Source: Gemmatimonadaceae bacterium (lineage in GTDB: Bacteria > Gemmatimonadota > Gemmatimonadetes > Gemmatimonadales > Gemmatimonadaceae). From it: DNA of 52,182 nt. The stretch is from contig JAUQWM010000056.1 of the NCBI GenBank assembly GCA_030835125.1, positions 1-52,182 of the forward strand, written 5' to 3'. Below, in pieces: positions 9,089-17,668 of this stretch (position 1 is its first letter; each line of letters starts with the position of its first letter). The notes below the pieces were generated by a model. That model was not told where the DNA came from, did no database searches, and saw only the letters and a program-made list of their open reading frames with translations. Position numbers and translations under genes: made by a program.

Positions 9089-9552
9089 TTCAGGGATCGC
9101 AGGGTGCCAAGCATCGAGTTCGAATGTCCCGGAAAGAGGCAGACGTACGTGTACTCGCCGGCGGCGGGCATGGTGAACGTCGTCTCCACGGTCTCACCGG
9201 GTGACGCCAGGGCGGTCCAGCCCAGCAGCTTGTCCTTTTGCCCCATCGGGACGTAGCCGGTCTCCCCGGCCTCGTAGGCCGCGAGGGCAAGGGCGTCGAG
9301 GTCGTCCTCCGTGCGCGGCACCACCACGTTATGCGGCAGGGTGCCGTCGTTCACGAAGCGGAGCCGGAGCCGGGTTCCTGCCTTCGCCGAGACGCGCACC
9401 GGGACGAACTCGAGCGTGCTGCCCGACGCCCGGATCGTGATCGTCGTGTCCGCGCTTCCCTGGGCGCTGGCCCGTGTGCCGATCCCGGTCGCCCCGGCAC
9501 CCGCCGCGAGCGTGAGCGCAACGCACACCGCCGGCATGACCGCACCTCGCAT
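9085..9552 (-). CDS. Exported plastocyanin/azurin-like type 1 copper protein
   Basis: A 155-residue protein with signal peptide (first ~31 residues) and a cupredoxin fold. All four type 1 copper ligands can be placed: His74 (LPHNVV), Cys138, His143 (YVCLFPGHS) and Met147 (SNSM). It should carry single electrons in the periplasm. Its ATG overlaps the TGA of the ThuA/PVC gene (TGATG), so the two are translated together; the upstream protein resembles membrane-bound dehydrogenases that often lie with c-type cytochromes, making this a plausible electron acceptor for it. Confidence 0.88.
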   Translation of the reverse strand: MRGAVMPAVCVALTLAAGAGATGIGTRASAQGSADTTITIRASGSTLEFVPVRVSAKAGTRLRLRFVNDGTLPHNVVVPRTEDDLDALALAAYEAGETGYVPMGQKDKLLGWTALASPGETVETTFTMPAAGEYTYVCLFPGHSNSMLGTLRSLK

Positions 9553-12530
9553 CACGGCGTCCTGAACACGTTGGGCAACGTCCATCGCGCCGCCACCTTG
9601 TCGAACGACGGGCCGAGGCCGGCGGGGGCGGTGCGCGCCGCATCCACCAGGGCCGCGCGCTGTTCGGCGGTCGGCTGCGGCGCGCGCTCCTCGGGCCACC
9701 CGGTGGCGATGCCCTCGAGGAGGGCCGTGCCCAGCACCGGATGGGCACGCGGGATCGTGTTGATCAGCGTGACCACGGGGGCAAGGTCCGCCCTGGCGGC
9801 GTGCAGTCTCCCCAGCCGCTGCACGACCCGCTTCAACCCGTTGACCGTGATCGAGTCGGCGTTGGCGGGCACGCGCTGCAGCATCAGTTCGGCCAGGAAC
9901 GCGGGCCCGTGGCCCGCGGCCGCGATCGCGATCGCGTCCGGCATCCAGGGATCGCGGGCATTCTCGAACGACGCGAACAGTTCGCGGACCACGTTCGCCC
10001 CCCGGTCCGACGGCGGCAACTCGGAGAGGGCCAGCGTCGCCTCGAGGCGGACGTGCGGGTCGGCATCCGAGAGCAGGGCGCTCGATACCGTGTACTCCAC
10101 CGTCCACGGGGATCCCCGATCGGGCAGGATGCCTGACGCGAGGATGTCCGTCAGCAGTTGCGAGTCCCGCGGGAGGACCTGCAGGGCCGCGCGTCGCACC
10201 GAGGCCGCCGGGTGCCGGAGTGCGTTCCGTGCCGCCGTCATGGCTTCGGCACTCGACGACAGTGCCCCGAGCCCGTGCAAGGTCCACAGCGCGTGCAGCG
10301 CGCCCGGGTTGAGGCCGAGCGAGTCGACGGTGTGGTCACTGGCGAGGCGCACCAGCGCCGGGATGGCCCCGGTCGCTTTCCGCTCGACGAGCAGGCGCTG
10401 GGCCGTCTGGCGCCAGAACAGGTTGTCATCGGCCAGCGCCGAGACCAGTTGCTGTGGCGTCGCCGTGTCCAGCCGGCGCGGTACTGCCTGACGAGCGCTG
10501 TCGTACACGATGCGGTAGATGCGGCCATGCAGCCGGTCCCGGTTCGGCGTCTCGTACGCCTGGCCGGGCCCCGTCTGGCAACATCCCATCATGTTCCGCG
10601 GCGTGGGGTTGTGCTGCGCGACCAGCGTGTAGAAGTCGGAAACCCACACCGCCCCATCGGGTCCGATCTTCACCTGGACCGGCGCCACCCAGGCGTCCCT
10701 GGCCGACATGAAGCTCCAGCGATTCTTCGCGCGGAAGCCGCTGCCGTTCGGGAACAGGTCGAACTGGCCGATCACGTGCGCCGTCGGCTCGGCGACGAAC
10801 GCCGCACGGTTCCAGTATTCGCGGGGAAAGGCACGCGCCGTGTAGATCTCGTGCGCCGCGCCGGCGGTGTAGCGCCCGAACTGGTCCACCTGCAGGATGT
10901 CGATCTGCGGAAACACATCCAGCCGGTCGGCGATGTCCGGCAGCACCGGCTCGCGGTCGCCGATCGCCCGATAGTACCGGATGGGGATGTGGACGAAGTT
11001 GCTCGGCCGGCTGTTCGCCGTGGAGCCGAAGACGAAGCCCTCCTCGCTGAACGCCACTCCCCAGGTGTTGTTGCTCGTGCGCGCCACGTAGTCCAGTGAC
11101 GAGGCATCGGCGGGGAACCGGAAGTACCCCGCCCCGAACTGGCCCCGCTCGTACGTGCTCGAGCCGACCGTCCCGCGGAAGCCATTGTATCCCACCGAGC
11201 CCCAGACCTGGTTGTCGAACCCGTAGCGAAGGTTGCTGATCGCGCCGTGCGTGTCGGTGCGCGGCCATCCGCTGAACAGGATCTTCCGCTCATCGGCCTT
11301 GTCGTCGCCGTTTGTGTCCCGGAAGAACAGCATGTGCGGTGCCTGCCCGACGACGAGGCCTCCATTCGCGAGCGTGAGGCTTGTCGCCAGGTTGAGGCCC
11401 GTCGCGAAGACCTTCACCCGGTCCGCCCTCCCGTCGCGATTCGTGTCCTCGAGGATCAGGATGCGATCGTTGCCGGGCACCGAATCCGGCAGCACCGTGT
11501 TGGGATAGTCGTTCGTCTCGACGGCCCACATCCGCCCGCGCGCGTCCCACGTGAAATCGATGATGTTGCCGATCATCGGCTCGGTCGCGAACGGCTCGGC
11601 GCGGAAGTGGGGCCGCAACGTCATCATCCTGAGCGACTCGGTCGTGGGCAGCGCGTCCTGCGCGACCGTGACCGCCGTGTCGAGCACGTTCCACGGCGCG
11701 GGAGGCCGCTTGTAGGTCGGCAACGGCACCTCGAGCCTGACCTGCCGGGTCTCGGGGTCGCGTGCGACCTGCGTCAGTGCCCAGTCGCCGATGCTCCAGC
11801 GAATCCCCTGTCCGACGAGCTGCTGGAACCCGGCGTTCCCCCACGTGCGCTGGTCGTGTCCCCAGGCGGTGTAGAACACCCGGCCCTTGCCGTAGGTGCG
11901 GACCCAGGTCCACGGCTCGTCATGGCCGTTCTCGCGGCGCACCTCGAGCACGGTGCGGTTCACGGGGTTGTGCTTGGCATGGACGTAGGTCTCGTCCCAG
12001 CTCGTGATCGCCGGCACACCCGCGATCGCCGGATGCCCGCTGTCGACGCGGACCGCGCTGAACGTGCCGGTGCCGTGGCTCTTGAACGATGCGCCGACGA
12101 GCCGGATGAACTCCTCGGAGTTCTGGAACGATGCCGATGCGCAATGCAGCACCACCAGCCCGCCGCCGTCTCCCACGAAACGCAGCAGCGCGTTGAGCTG
12201 CGCCTCCCCCACGTTCATGTGGTTGTTGTAGAGCACCAGCGCCTGATAGCGATCGAGTTCCGTGTCGTTCAGGTCTTCCACCCGATCGGTGTAGAACAGG
12301 TCGATGCCGTTTCGGGCCAGTGCCGGGAGGAGCTGCTGTGCGCGTTGCGTGGGCCGGTGATGCCCGTTGTCGCCGAGGAAAAGAACCCGGAGGCGTTGGG
12401 GAGCCTGCTGGACCGTGGGCCCGGGGCTCGTGACCATGATGCGTGATTCGTGATTCGGGATTCGTGCCTCGGCAATGCTCGGGGCGAGGACGAGGGCAAG
12501 CAGGATCGCGGCGATCCGTTCCAGTTTCAC
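9552..12530 (-). CDS. ThuA domain + PVC-type dehydrogenase propeller + HEAT protein
   Basis: A 992-residue protein if started at GTG 12530, which begins a good signal peptide (KLERIAAILLALVLAPSIAEA). Domains in order: ThuA-like (type 1 glutamine-amidotransferase-fold) at ~40-270, with HCASASFQ and YTAWGHDQRTW; a PVC-type membrane-bound dehydrogenase beta-propeller at ~290-640 (ILEDTNRDGRADRV, RDTNGDDKADE, WVSDFY); and alpha-helical HEAT-like repeats from ~680 on. No CXXCH haem motif is present, although many relatives end in a cytochrome c domain. Related proteins in Planctomycetes and Gemmatimonadota are linked to sugar or polyol oxidation. There is no stop codon between this and the upstream MFS gene, so one 1497-residue chain is formally possible. 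Residues just after the signal peptide (RIPNHESRI) come from a short repeat. Confidence 0.8.
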   Translation of the reverse strand: MKLERIAAILLALVLAPSIAEARIPNHESRIMVTSPGPTVQQAPQRLRVLFLGDNGHHRPTQRAQQLLPALARNGIDLFYTDRVEDLNDTELDRYQALVLYNNHMNVGEAQLNALLRFVGDGGGLVVLHCASASFQNSEEFIRLVGASFKSHGTGTFSAVRVDSGHPAIAGVPAITSWDETYVHAKHNPVNRTVLEVRRENGHDEPWTWVRTYGKGRVFYTAWGHDQRTWGNAGFQQLVGQGIRWSIGDWALTQVARDPETRQVRLEVPLPTYKRPPAPWNVLDTAVTVAQDALPTTESLRMMTLRPHFRAEPFATEPMIGNIIDFTWDARGRMWAVETNDYPNTVLPDSVPGNDRILILEDTNRDGRADRVKVFATGLNLATSLTLANGGLVVGQAPHMLFFRDTNGDDKADERKILFSGWPRTDTHGAISNLRYGFDNQVWGSVGYNGFRGTVGSSTYERGQFGAGYFRFPADASSLDYVARTSNNTWGVAFSEEGFVFGSTANSRPSNFVHIPIRYYRAIGDREPVLPDIADRLDVFPQIDILQVDQFGRYTAGAAHEIYTARAFPREYWNRAAFVAEPTAHVIGQFDLFPNGSGFRAKNRWSFMSARDAWVAPVQVKIGPDGAVWVSDFYTLVAQHNPTPRNMMGCCQTGPGQAYETPNRDRLHGRIYRIVYDSARQAVPRRLDTATPQQLVSALADDNLFWRQTAQRLLVERKATGAIPALVRLASDHTVDSLGLNPGALHALWTLHGLGALSSSAEAMTAARNALRHPAASVRRAALQVLPRDSQLLTDILASGILPDRGSPWTVEYTVSSALLSDADPHVRLEATLALSELPPSDRGANVVRELFASFENARDPWMPDAIAIAAAGHGPAFLAELMLQRVPANADSITVNGLKRVVQRLGRLHAARADLAPVVTLINTIPRAHPVLGTALLEGIATGWPEERAPQPTAEQRAALVDAARTAPAGLGPSFDKVAARWTLPNVFRTP
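12434..12470. repeat. Short-period repeat (GTGATTCG)n inside a reading frame
   Basis: GCGTGATTCGTGATTCGGGA and a following ATTCGTGCCTCG form about four 8-9 bp units. Read on the minus strand they encode RIPNHESRI, placed directly after the predicted signal-peptidase site of the ThuA/PVC protein. The array is in frame and keeps the frame open. Confidence 0.7.
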
Positions 12531-14045
12531 GGCCCTGTATCCTCCCCGGGTTCGATCCCGCAGGTACATCGCGCCGAAGACGAGGACGAGCAGGAGCGCC
12601 CCGGGCGCGACGTAGCGGAACGACTGCTTCCCACCCGCCGCTTCCGCTGGTTGCAGGATCCCGTTCGCCTCGGCCACGAGCGGCTCGCCAGGAATCGCTG
12701 TCGCCACGATGGCCCGAAGCGCATTCGCGGTCGCGTCGTTGTTGATGGTGCCGGTCGATGCCTGCTCGGCCAGCGCCGCCCGCGTCGCCGCCAGGGCGTC
12801 TTCCACTTCACGCACGCGGTACCCGAGCGACGCGAGGTCCGTCGTGGCCTGGGCGCGCGCCACATGCGCCGGGAACGACTGCTCCACGCGCTGCAGCACT
12901 CCCGCCGTCGATTCGGGAAGTGCTTCCGCGAGGTACCGGTCGGCCAGGCGACCCATCAACGGAACGCCAACCGCGCCCGCCATGCCCAGGCCGATCCCGG
13001 CGGTCAGCACGATTCCCAGCGAACCTGTCCTTGGCACGCGCTCACTCACGACGCCCACCATCGTCGGGAAGAAGAAGGCCACGCCCCAGGCGAAGACCGT
13101 CGCGGCGCCGAAGGCCGCCAGTGTGCCCTGCGCGAAGCTGAGGAGGAAGAGCCCGGTTCCCGTGAGCGTTGCCGCGGCGAGAAGCATGCCGGTGGGTGAC
13201 AAGCGTTCCACGAAATGACCGGCCAGTGCCCGCAGCACTACCATCCAGCCGCTGATCCAGACCAGCACCAGGATGCCGTGCAATCCACCCGCCTGCAGCA
13301 CCGCTGGCACCCAGCGCATCGGGCCGAGTTCCATCGACGTGGTCACCGCCATCAGGGTGATCATGAGCAGGAAGAACGGGTTCGTCAGCGTGTACCGGAA
13401 CATCTCGCGTACCGGGATGCCGACGGCCGCGTTCTCGGTCCGCGGGAACTGCTGCGGCAGCACCATCACGCCGTACACGATGATCGGCAGGTAGATGACC
13501 GCCAGCTGGTACGACCAGTGCCCGAATCGCCCGCCATATGTGGAGAGCAACCAGCCGACGATGCCGCCGAGCACGATGCCGATGGGGAAGAAGGCGTGGA
13601 ACCAGTTCAGGCGCTTGGTCTTCTCGTCGGGATAGAGTGCAGCGACGAGGGGGTTGCCGGTGACCTCGATCATGCCATTCCCCGCTGCCAGCGTGGCCGC
13701 TCCGCCCATCAGCATCCAGAACGCCGAGGGATCGCCGACACGGGTCACCGCCGCCACCATGAGGCTGATCCCGATGAGGTGTCCGGCGAACGCGAGTCGG
13801 GCGCCGTTCTTCAGGCCGAAGGCCTCGAGGAGGGGACCCATCACCAGCAGTGAGATCGCCATGCCCCACAGTGCCGCGCCGCCGATGAGCCCCACCTGGT
13901 AGTTGGTGAGGATGAACTCCTGCTTCAGTGGGATGAGGATGTTGCTGATGAGCGCGAACGACGCGCCGGTCGGGATCAGGGCGAGGCAGGTGCCAAGGAA
14001 CAAGCGGCGGCGGTGAACGCCGTCGGCGGCGGGACGAACGGCCAT
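12531..14045 (-). CDS. MFS transporter (sugar-type), no stop before next gene
   Basis: About 505 residues with twelve membrane segments, starting at ATG 14045 with GGGGAG eight bases upstream. Typical major-facilitator features: the first helix pair with GGAALWGMAISLLVMGP, a TM4-5 stretch AAGNGMIEVTGNPLVAALYP and HAFFPIGIVLGGIVGWLL, and an enlarged periplasmic loop rich in Ala/Glu before the last helix. The pattern resembles sugar/fucose-type permeases that neighbour ThuA and Gfo/Idh/MocA genes. The frame runs on past MYLRDRTRGGYRA straight into the signal peptide of the ThuA protein, so the true end is unclear; I cut it at the GTG 12530. The 233 bases upstream hold no gene; TATACT at 14083-14078 (minus) is a weak -10 candidate. 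Confidence 0.85.
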
Positions 14046-14278
14046 CGAGTCAGCTCCCCGGGTAAGAACCGCTGCAAGTATATGGGTCAGGGACAAGACG
14101 CGACATGCCGGACGCGGCCCTTGCGCCCCGGGTCGCGGGGCCGGAACTGCTGGCCAGGACGCGCGTTGCGCACCGGGCACGGACGGGTGGCTCGTGCAGG
14201 ATGCCAATACGTAGCGTGAAGATGTGATACATGGCGTAACGTGGGGCGTGTCGGGAAAGTGCCTGACGCCCGGACGGG

Positions 14279-15100
14279 TCACGCCACGTGCCGGGATCCC
14301 GGGGATGCGTCGTCCCTTGCCAGTCTCTCGCCGAGCGCGTTGACGATCAGGACCGTCAGCAGGATGGAGAGCCCGGGGAAGAGGGCCAGCCAGGGCTCGG
14401 TGGCCATGGTTGACTGCGCCTGGTAGAGCATGTTGCCCCAGCTTGCCGCCGGGGGCTGCACGCCAACGCCGAAGAACGAGAGCGCCGACTCGAGGAGGAT
14501 CGACCGGCCCACGGCGAGCGTGATCGCCACCGCCAGCGTCGGGACGATGCCGGGGAGGACATGACGGATCATGGAACGGACGGGGCCGGCGCCCACGGCA
14601 CGCGCCGCTTCCACGAATCCCTGCCTGACGAGTGACCGGACCTCGGCGCGCACGACGCGCGCCGTCTCCATCCAGCTCACGGCCGCGACCAGCAGGACCA
14701 GGGTGCCCACGCCCGGCCGCAGGATCACCGAGGCGATCATCAGGAGCGGCAGGCGCGGGACGGCCAGGATGGCATCGGCGAGTCGCATCAGCACCGCGTC
14801 CGCCCAGCGCCCCGTCCAGGCGGCCACCGCGCCGACGCCGGCGCCTAACGCCACGGACAGGGCCGCCGCCAGGATGCCGATCGCCAGCGACACCCGGGCA
14901 CCGTGGAGGACGCGGGTGAAGAGGTCGCGGCCCAGGTCGTCGGTGCCGAACAGGTGCCCCGGGGAGGGAGCGGCGCGGCGTGCGGCGAGGTCGATGGCGT
15001 CGGGAGCATACGGCGCCAGCCACGGTCCGAGGGCGGCCGCCGCGACCAGGACGCCGGCGGCGACGAACGCCCACCTCGTGCCGCGATCGCGCGGGCTCAC
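14279..15100 (-). CDS. Peptide/opine-type ABC transporter permease, DppC-like
   Basis: A 273-residue inner-membrane permease of the DppC/OppC group. An N-terminal helix (~10-30) precedes the signature HLFGTDDLGRDLFTRVLHGAR (~48-68); five further helices follow, with the EAA loop VEAARAVGAGPVRSMIRHVLP (~150-170). GTG 15100 overlaps the stop of the DppB gene (GTGA), fixing the start. It should form the channel with DppB. No ATP-binding subunit gene lies next to it: downstream is a 233-base gap and then the MFS gene. Confidence 0.9.
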   Translation of the reverse strand: MSPRDRGTRWAFVAAGVLVAAAALGPWLAPYAPDAIDLAARRAAPSPGHLFGTDDLGRDLFTRVLHGARVSLAIGILAAALSVALGAGVGAVAAWTGRWADAVLMRLADAILAVPRLPLLMIASVILRPGVGTLVLLVAAVSWMETARVVRAEVRSLVRQGFVEAARAVGAGPVRSMIRHVLPGIVPTLAVAITLAVGRSILLESALSFFGVGVQPPAASWGNMLYQAQSTMATEPWLALFPGLSILLTVLIVNALGERLARDDASPGSRHVA

Positions 15101-16044
15101 CCGCGCAGCCTCGGGTCGAGCGCGCGATGCGCGAGGTCCGCCGCGAGGTTCAGCGTGATGACGGCAACCGACGTCACCATGAGGAACGCCATCAGGACGG
15201 GGTAATCGCGGCGGCTGAGCGCCTCGGTGAACAGCGCGCCGAGTCCCGGCCACGCGAAGACGCTCTCGGTCACCACCGCGCCGGACACCACGAGGGCGGC
15301 ATCGAGGATCACGACCGCGAGCAACGGACCGGCGGCATTGCGTAACGCATGGCGCAGGAGGATGCGACCGCGGGGGATGCCGCGCGCCGCCGCGGCGGTG
15401 ATGAAGCGCCGCGACAGCACCCCGATCATCGACGCGCGCAGGTAGCGGGACCAGGCGGCCGCGTGCACCGCGGCCAGGACGATCGCTGGCAGGACCAGGT
15501 GGCTGACACGGTCGGCGAGGCCGCCGCCGAACGCGGCGGACCGGCCCGACGACGGCAGCCAACCCAGCCCGATCGCGATGGTCAGCTGCAGGACGAGGCC
15601 GAACCAGAAGACGGGCAGCGAGACGCCGGCCAGGGCCAGGACGCCGGCCGCACGGTCGAACCAGCGCCCGCGCCTGACGGCGGCCGCGATCCCGGCCGGC
15701 ACCGCGGCCAGCAGCGCGACGACGAGCGACGCCCCTGCCAGTTCGAGCGTGGCGGGAAGGCGTTCCAGCATCCGGGTCGCGACGGGCCTCCCGTCGGACA
15801 GGCTGAACCCCCAGTCCCCCTGCACGAAGGCGGCCAGCCAGCGCGCGTACTGGGTCGGCAGGGACTGGTCCAGGCCTAACGCGCGCCGCAGTCGCTCGAT
15901 GTCCTCCGGCCGGACTCCCGGATTCTCGAGGTAGACGGCCAGCGGCCCGCCAGGCGCCGCATGGAGCAACGCGAAGACGAGGACCGAGACCAGCAGCATG
16001 ACGGGCACCCCCTGCCCAACCCGCCGGAGAACTGTCGTAAGCAT
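15097..16044 (-). CDS. Peptide/opine-type ABC transporter permease, DppB-like
   Basis: A 315-residue permease with six membrane segments. The first (LRRVGQGVPVMLLVSVLVFAL) is followed by the DppB-type periplasmic loop with GLDQSLPTQYARWLAAFVQGDWG (~57-80). The EAA loop ITAAAARGIPRGRILLRHAL is at ~215-235. ATG 16044 is preceded by a 37-base gap that consists almost wholly of a GGCCACAGG-type repeat, which also supplies the only ribosome-site-like AGG. Confidence 0.9.
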   Translation of the reverse strand: MLTTVLRRVGQGVPVMLLVSVLVFALLHAAPGGPLAVYLENPGVRPEDIERLRRALGLDQSLPTQYARWLAAFVQGDWGFSLSDGRPVATRMLERLPATLELAGASLVVALLAAVPAGIAAAVRRGRWFDRAAGVLALAGVSLPVFWFGLVLQLTIAIGLGWLPSSGRSAAFGGGLADRVSHLVLPAIVLAAVHAAAWSRYLRASMIGVLSRRFITAAAARGIPRGRILLRHALRNAAGPLLAVVILDAALVVSGAVVTESVFAWPGLGALFTEALSRRDYPVLMAFLMVTSVAVITLNLAADLAHRALDPRLRG

Positions 16045-16046
16045 CC

Positions 16047-16081
16047 TGTGGCCTGTGGCCTCTGGCCTCCGGCCTCGTGGG
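16047..16081. repeat. Short-period repeat (GGCCTSTGGCCTC)n filling an intergenic gap
   Basis: Four to five GGCC-centred units (TGTGGCC, TGTGGCC, TCTGGCC, TCCGGCC, TCGTGG) occupy the whole gap between the binding-protein stop and the DppB start. Confidence 0.65.
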
Positions 16082-17668
16082 TTACCTGATTCGCCAGCGG
16101 TGCACGTTCCAGAAGATCCCGGCGTTCGTCGGGTTCCCCGTAAACCCTTCCAGAGCCTCCGGCACCGCGTCCAGGCGCGTGACGTTGTAGAGCGGAATCT
16201 CCACGGCCAGCTCCGCGATGCGCTGCTGCGCCGCGACGAGCAGGGCCCGGCGCCGCGCCTGGTCCACGGTGCGGTCGGAGGCATACAACAACCGCGTCAG
16301 CGAGTCGTCCTCGACGTAGTTGATGTTGCGTCCATGGGGCGGGATGCGGTCCTTCGCGAAGAACAGGGTCAGTTCGGGGTCGGCCGGCATGTGCCACCAG
16401 TGCAGCATCGCGTCGAAGCGGCCCTCGAACCAGAGCCCGCTGATCGACGTGCCATCCACGAGCCGGATCGCGACGTCGACGCCGACGTCGCGCCACATGC
16501 GCTGCAGCGCCTGGGAGACGTTCTCGCGCACCGCAAAGCCCGCCTGGGTGATCATCGTGAACGCCAGCGCCTTGCCGTCCTGTTCGCGCACCCCGTCACC
16601 GTCGGCGTCGTGCCAGCCGGCCTCCTCGAGCAGTGCCCGGGCCCGGGCGGGGTCGAACGCATAACGCGTCACGCTGTCGGTGAACGCCCAGCTCACGGGC
16701 TGGATGGGCCCATGGATGACCGGCGCGAGGCTGTCGAGGATCGTCCGGACGATCAGCTCCCGGTCGATGGCATGCGTGAGCGCCCGCCGCACGCGCCGGT
16801 CGCGGAACGCCGGCACGGAGCGCTGGTTGAGCGTCACATGCTCGTACGAGTTCCCGGTCATCCGGTGGATCGAGAGCCCCGGGATGGTCCGCACCTCACG
16901 GTACTTGTCCCAGGGCACCAGCGCGGTCACGTGCACCTCCCCGCCGCGGAGCTGGTTGATCCTCGTGGTGGTGTTCGCCACGAACCGGAACAGGATGCGT
17001 CGGATCGCGGGCAGCGAATCGCCCTGCCAGTAGCCGGGGACGCGCTCCAGCAGGATGTGCTCCCCCGTCTTCCATTCCGCGACCCGGTACGGTCCCGTGC
17101 CAAGCGGGTTGCGGTTGTAGTCCTGCGCGGCATCGATGTCGCGTCCCTCGAGCACGTGCCTCGGCAGCGCGCCCCGCACGAACTGCAGGGCGTACGGCGC
17201 GTATACCTCGCGGTACCGCACGATGGCCGTCAGCGAGTCCGGTGTCTCCACGGCCTCGATCCGGTCGAAGCCGTCGGTGCTCTCCGGGTTGTAGTCCGGC
17301 GAGTTGATGGCCTCGACCGTGAACCGGATGTCGGCGGACGTGAACGGGACCCCGTCATGCCACCGGATGCCCGGGCGCAACTTCCACGTCACGTCCATCC
17401 CGCCGTCGGGCCGCAGCACCACGCCGCCGTTCTCCAGCGTGGGCACCTCCGACGCGAGCAGCGGCACCACGTTCATGTGCTCGTCGGTGATCGTGAGGCC
17501 CTCGATCACGCACCCCTGGATGTCCTCCAGGATGTGGGTGCTGAAGCGGTTCATGGTGTCGGGTTCACGATCGTAGCCCACGACCAGCAGGTCGTTCGAC
17601 GCCCCACCGCGCTCGCCTCCGCAGGCGAGGACGAGGAGCACGAGCAGCCCGACCGCGAATCGCCTCAT
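16082..17668 (-). CDS. ABC transporter solute-binding lipoprotein, family 5 (DppA/OppA type)
   Basis: A 528-residue extracytoplasmic binding protein. The N-terminus MRRFAVGLLVLLVLACGG has a lipobox (LVLAC) with lipidation at Cys16. Family-5 features: GVVLRPDGGMDVTWKLRPGIRWHDGVPFTSADI (~85-117), the RYREVYAPY region, and ARALLEEAGWHDADGDGVR (~340-358). Family members bind oligopeptides, opines, nickel or oligosaccharides. Start ATG 17668 overlaps the upstream stop (ATGA). It delivers substrate to the DppBC pair encoded downstream. Confidence 0.92.
   Translation of the reverse strand: MRRFAVGLLVLLVLACGGERGGASNDLLVVGYDREPDTMNRFSTHILEDIQGCVIEGLTITDEHMNVVPLLASEVPTLENGGVVLRPDGGMDVTWKLRPGIRWHDGVPFTSADIRFTVEAINSPDYNPESTDGFDRIEAVETPDSLTAIVRYREVYAPYALQFVRGALPRHVLEGRDIDAAQDYNRNPLGTGPYRVAEWKTGEHILLERVPGYWQGDSLPAIRRILFRFVANTTTRINQLRGGEVHVTALVPWDKYREVRTIPGLSIHRMTGNSYEHVTLNQRSVPAFRDRRVRRALTHAIDRELIVRTILDSLAPVIHGPIQPVSWAFTDSVTRYAFDPARARALLEEAGWHDADGDGVREQDGKALAFTMITQAGFAVRENVSQALQRMWRDVGVDVAIRLVDGTSISGLWFEGRFDAMLHWWHMPADPELTLFFAKDRIPPHGRNINYVEDDSLTRLLYASDRTVDQARRRALLVAAQQRIAELAVEIPLYNVTRLDAVPEALEGFTGNPTNAGIFWNVHRWRIR

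Noticed and set aside
14046-15074. N-terminal 343-codon extension of the MFS frame
   Set aside because: It is the antisense-frame shadow of the DppC gene, with no membrane helices or conserved residues; ATG 14045 with GGGGAG is the better start.
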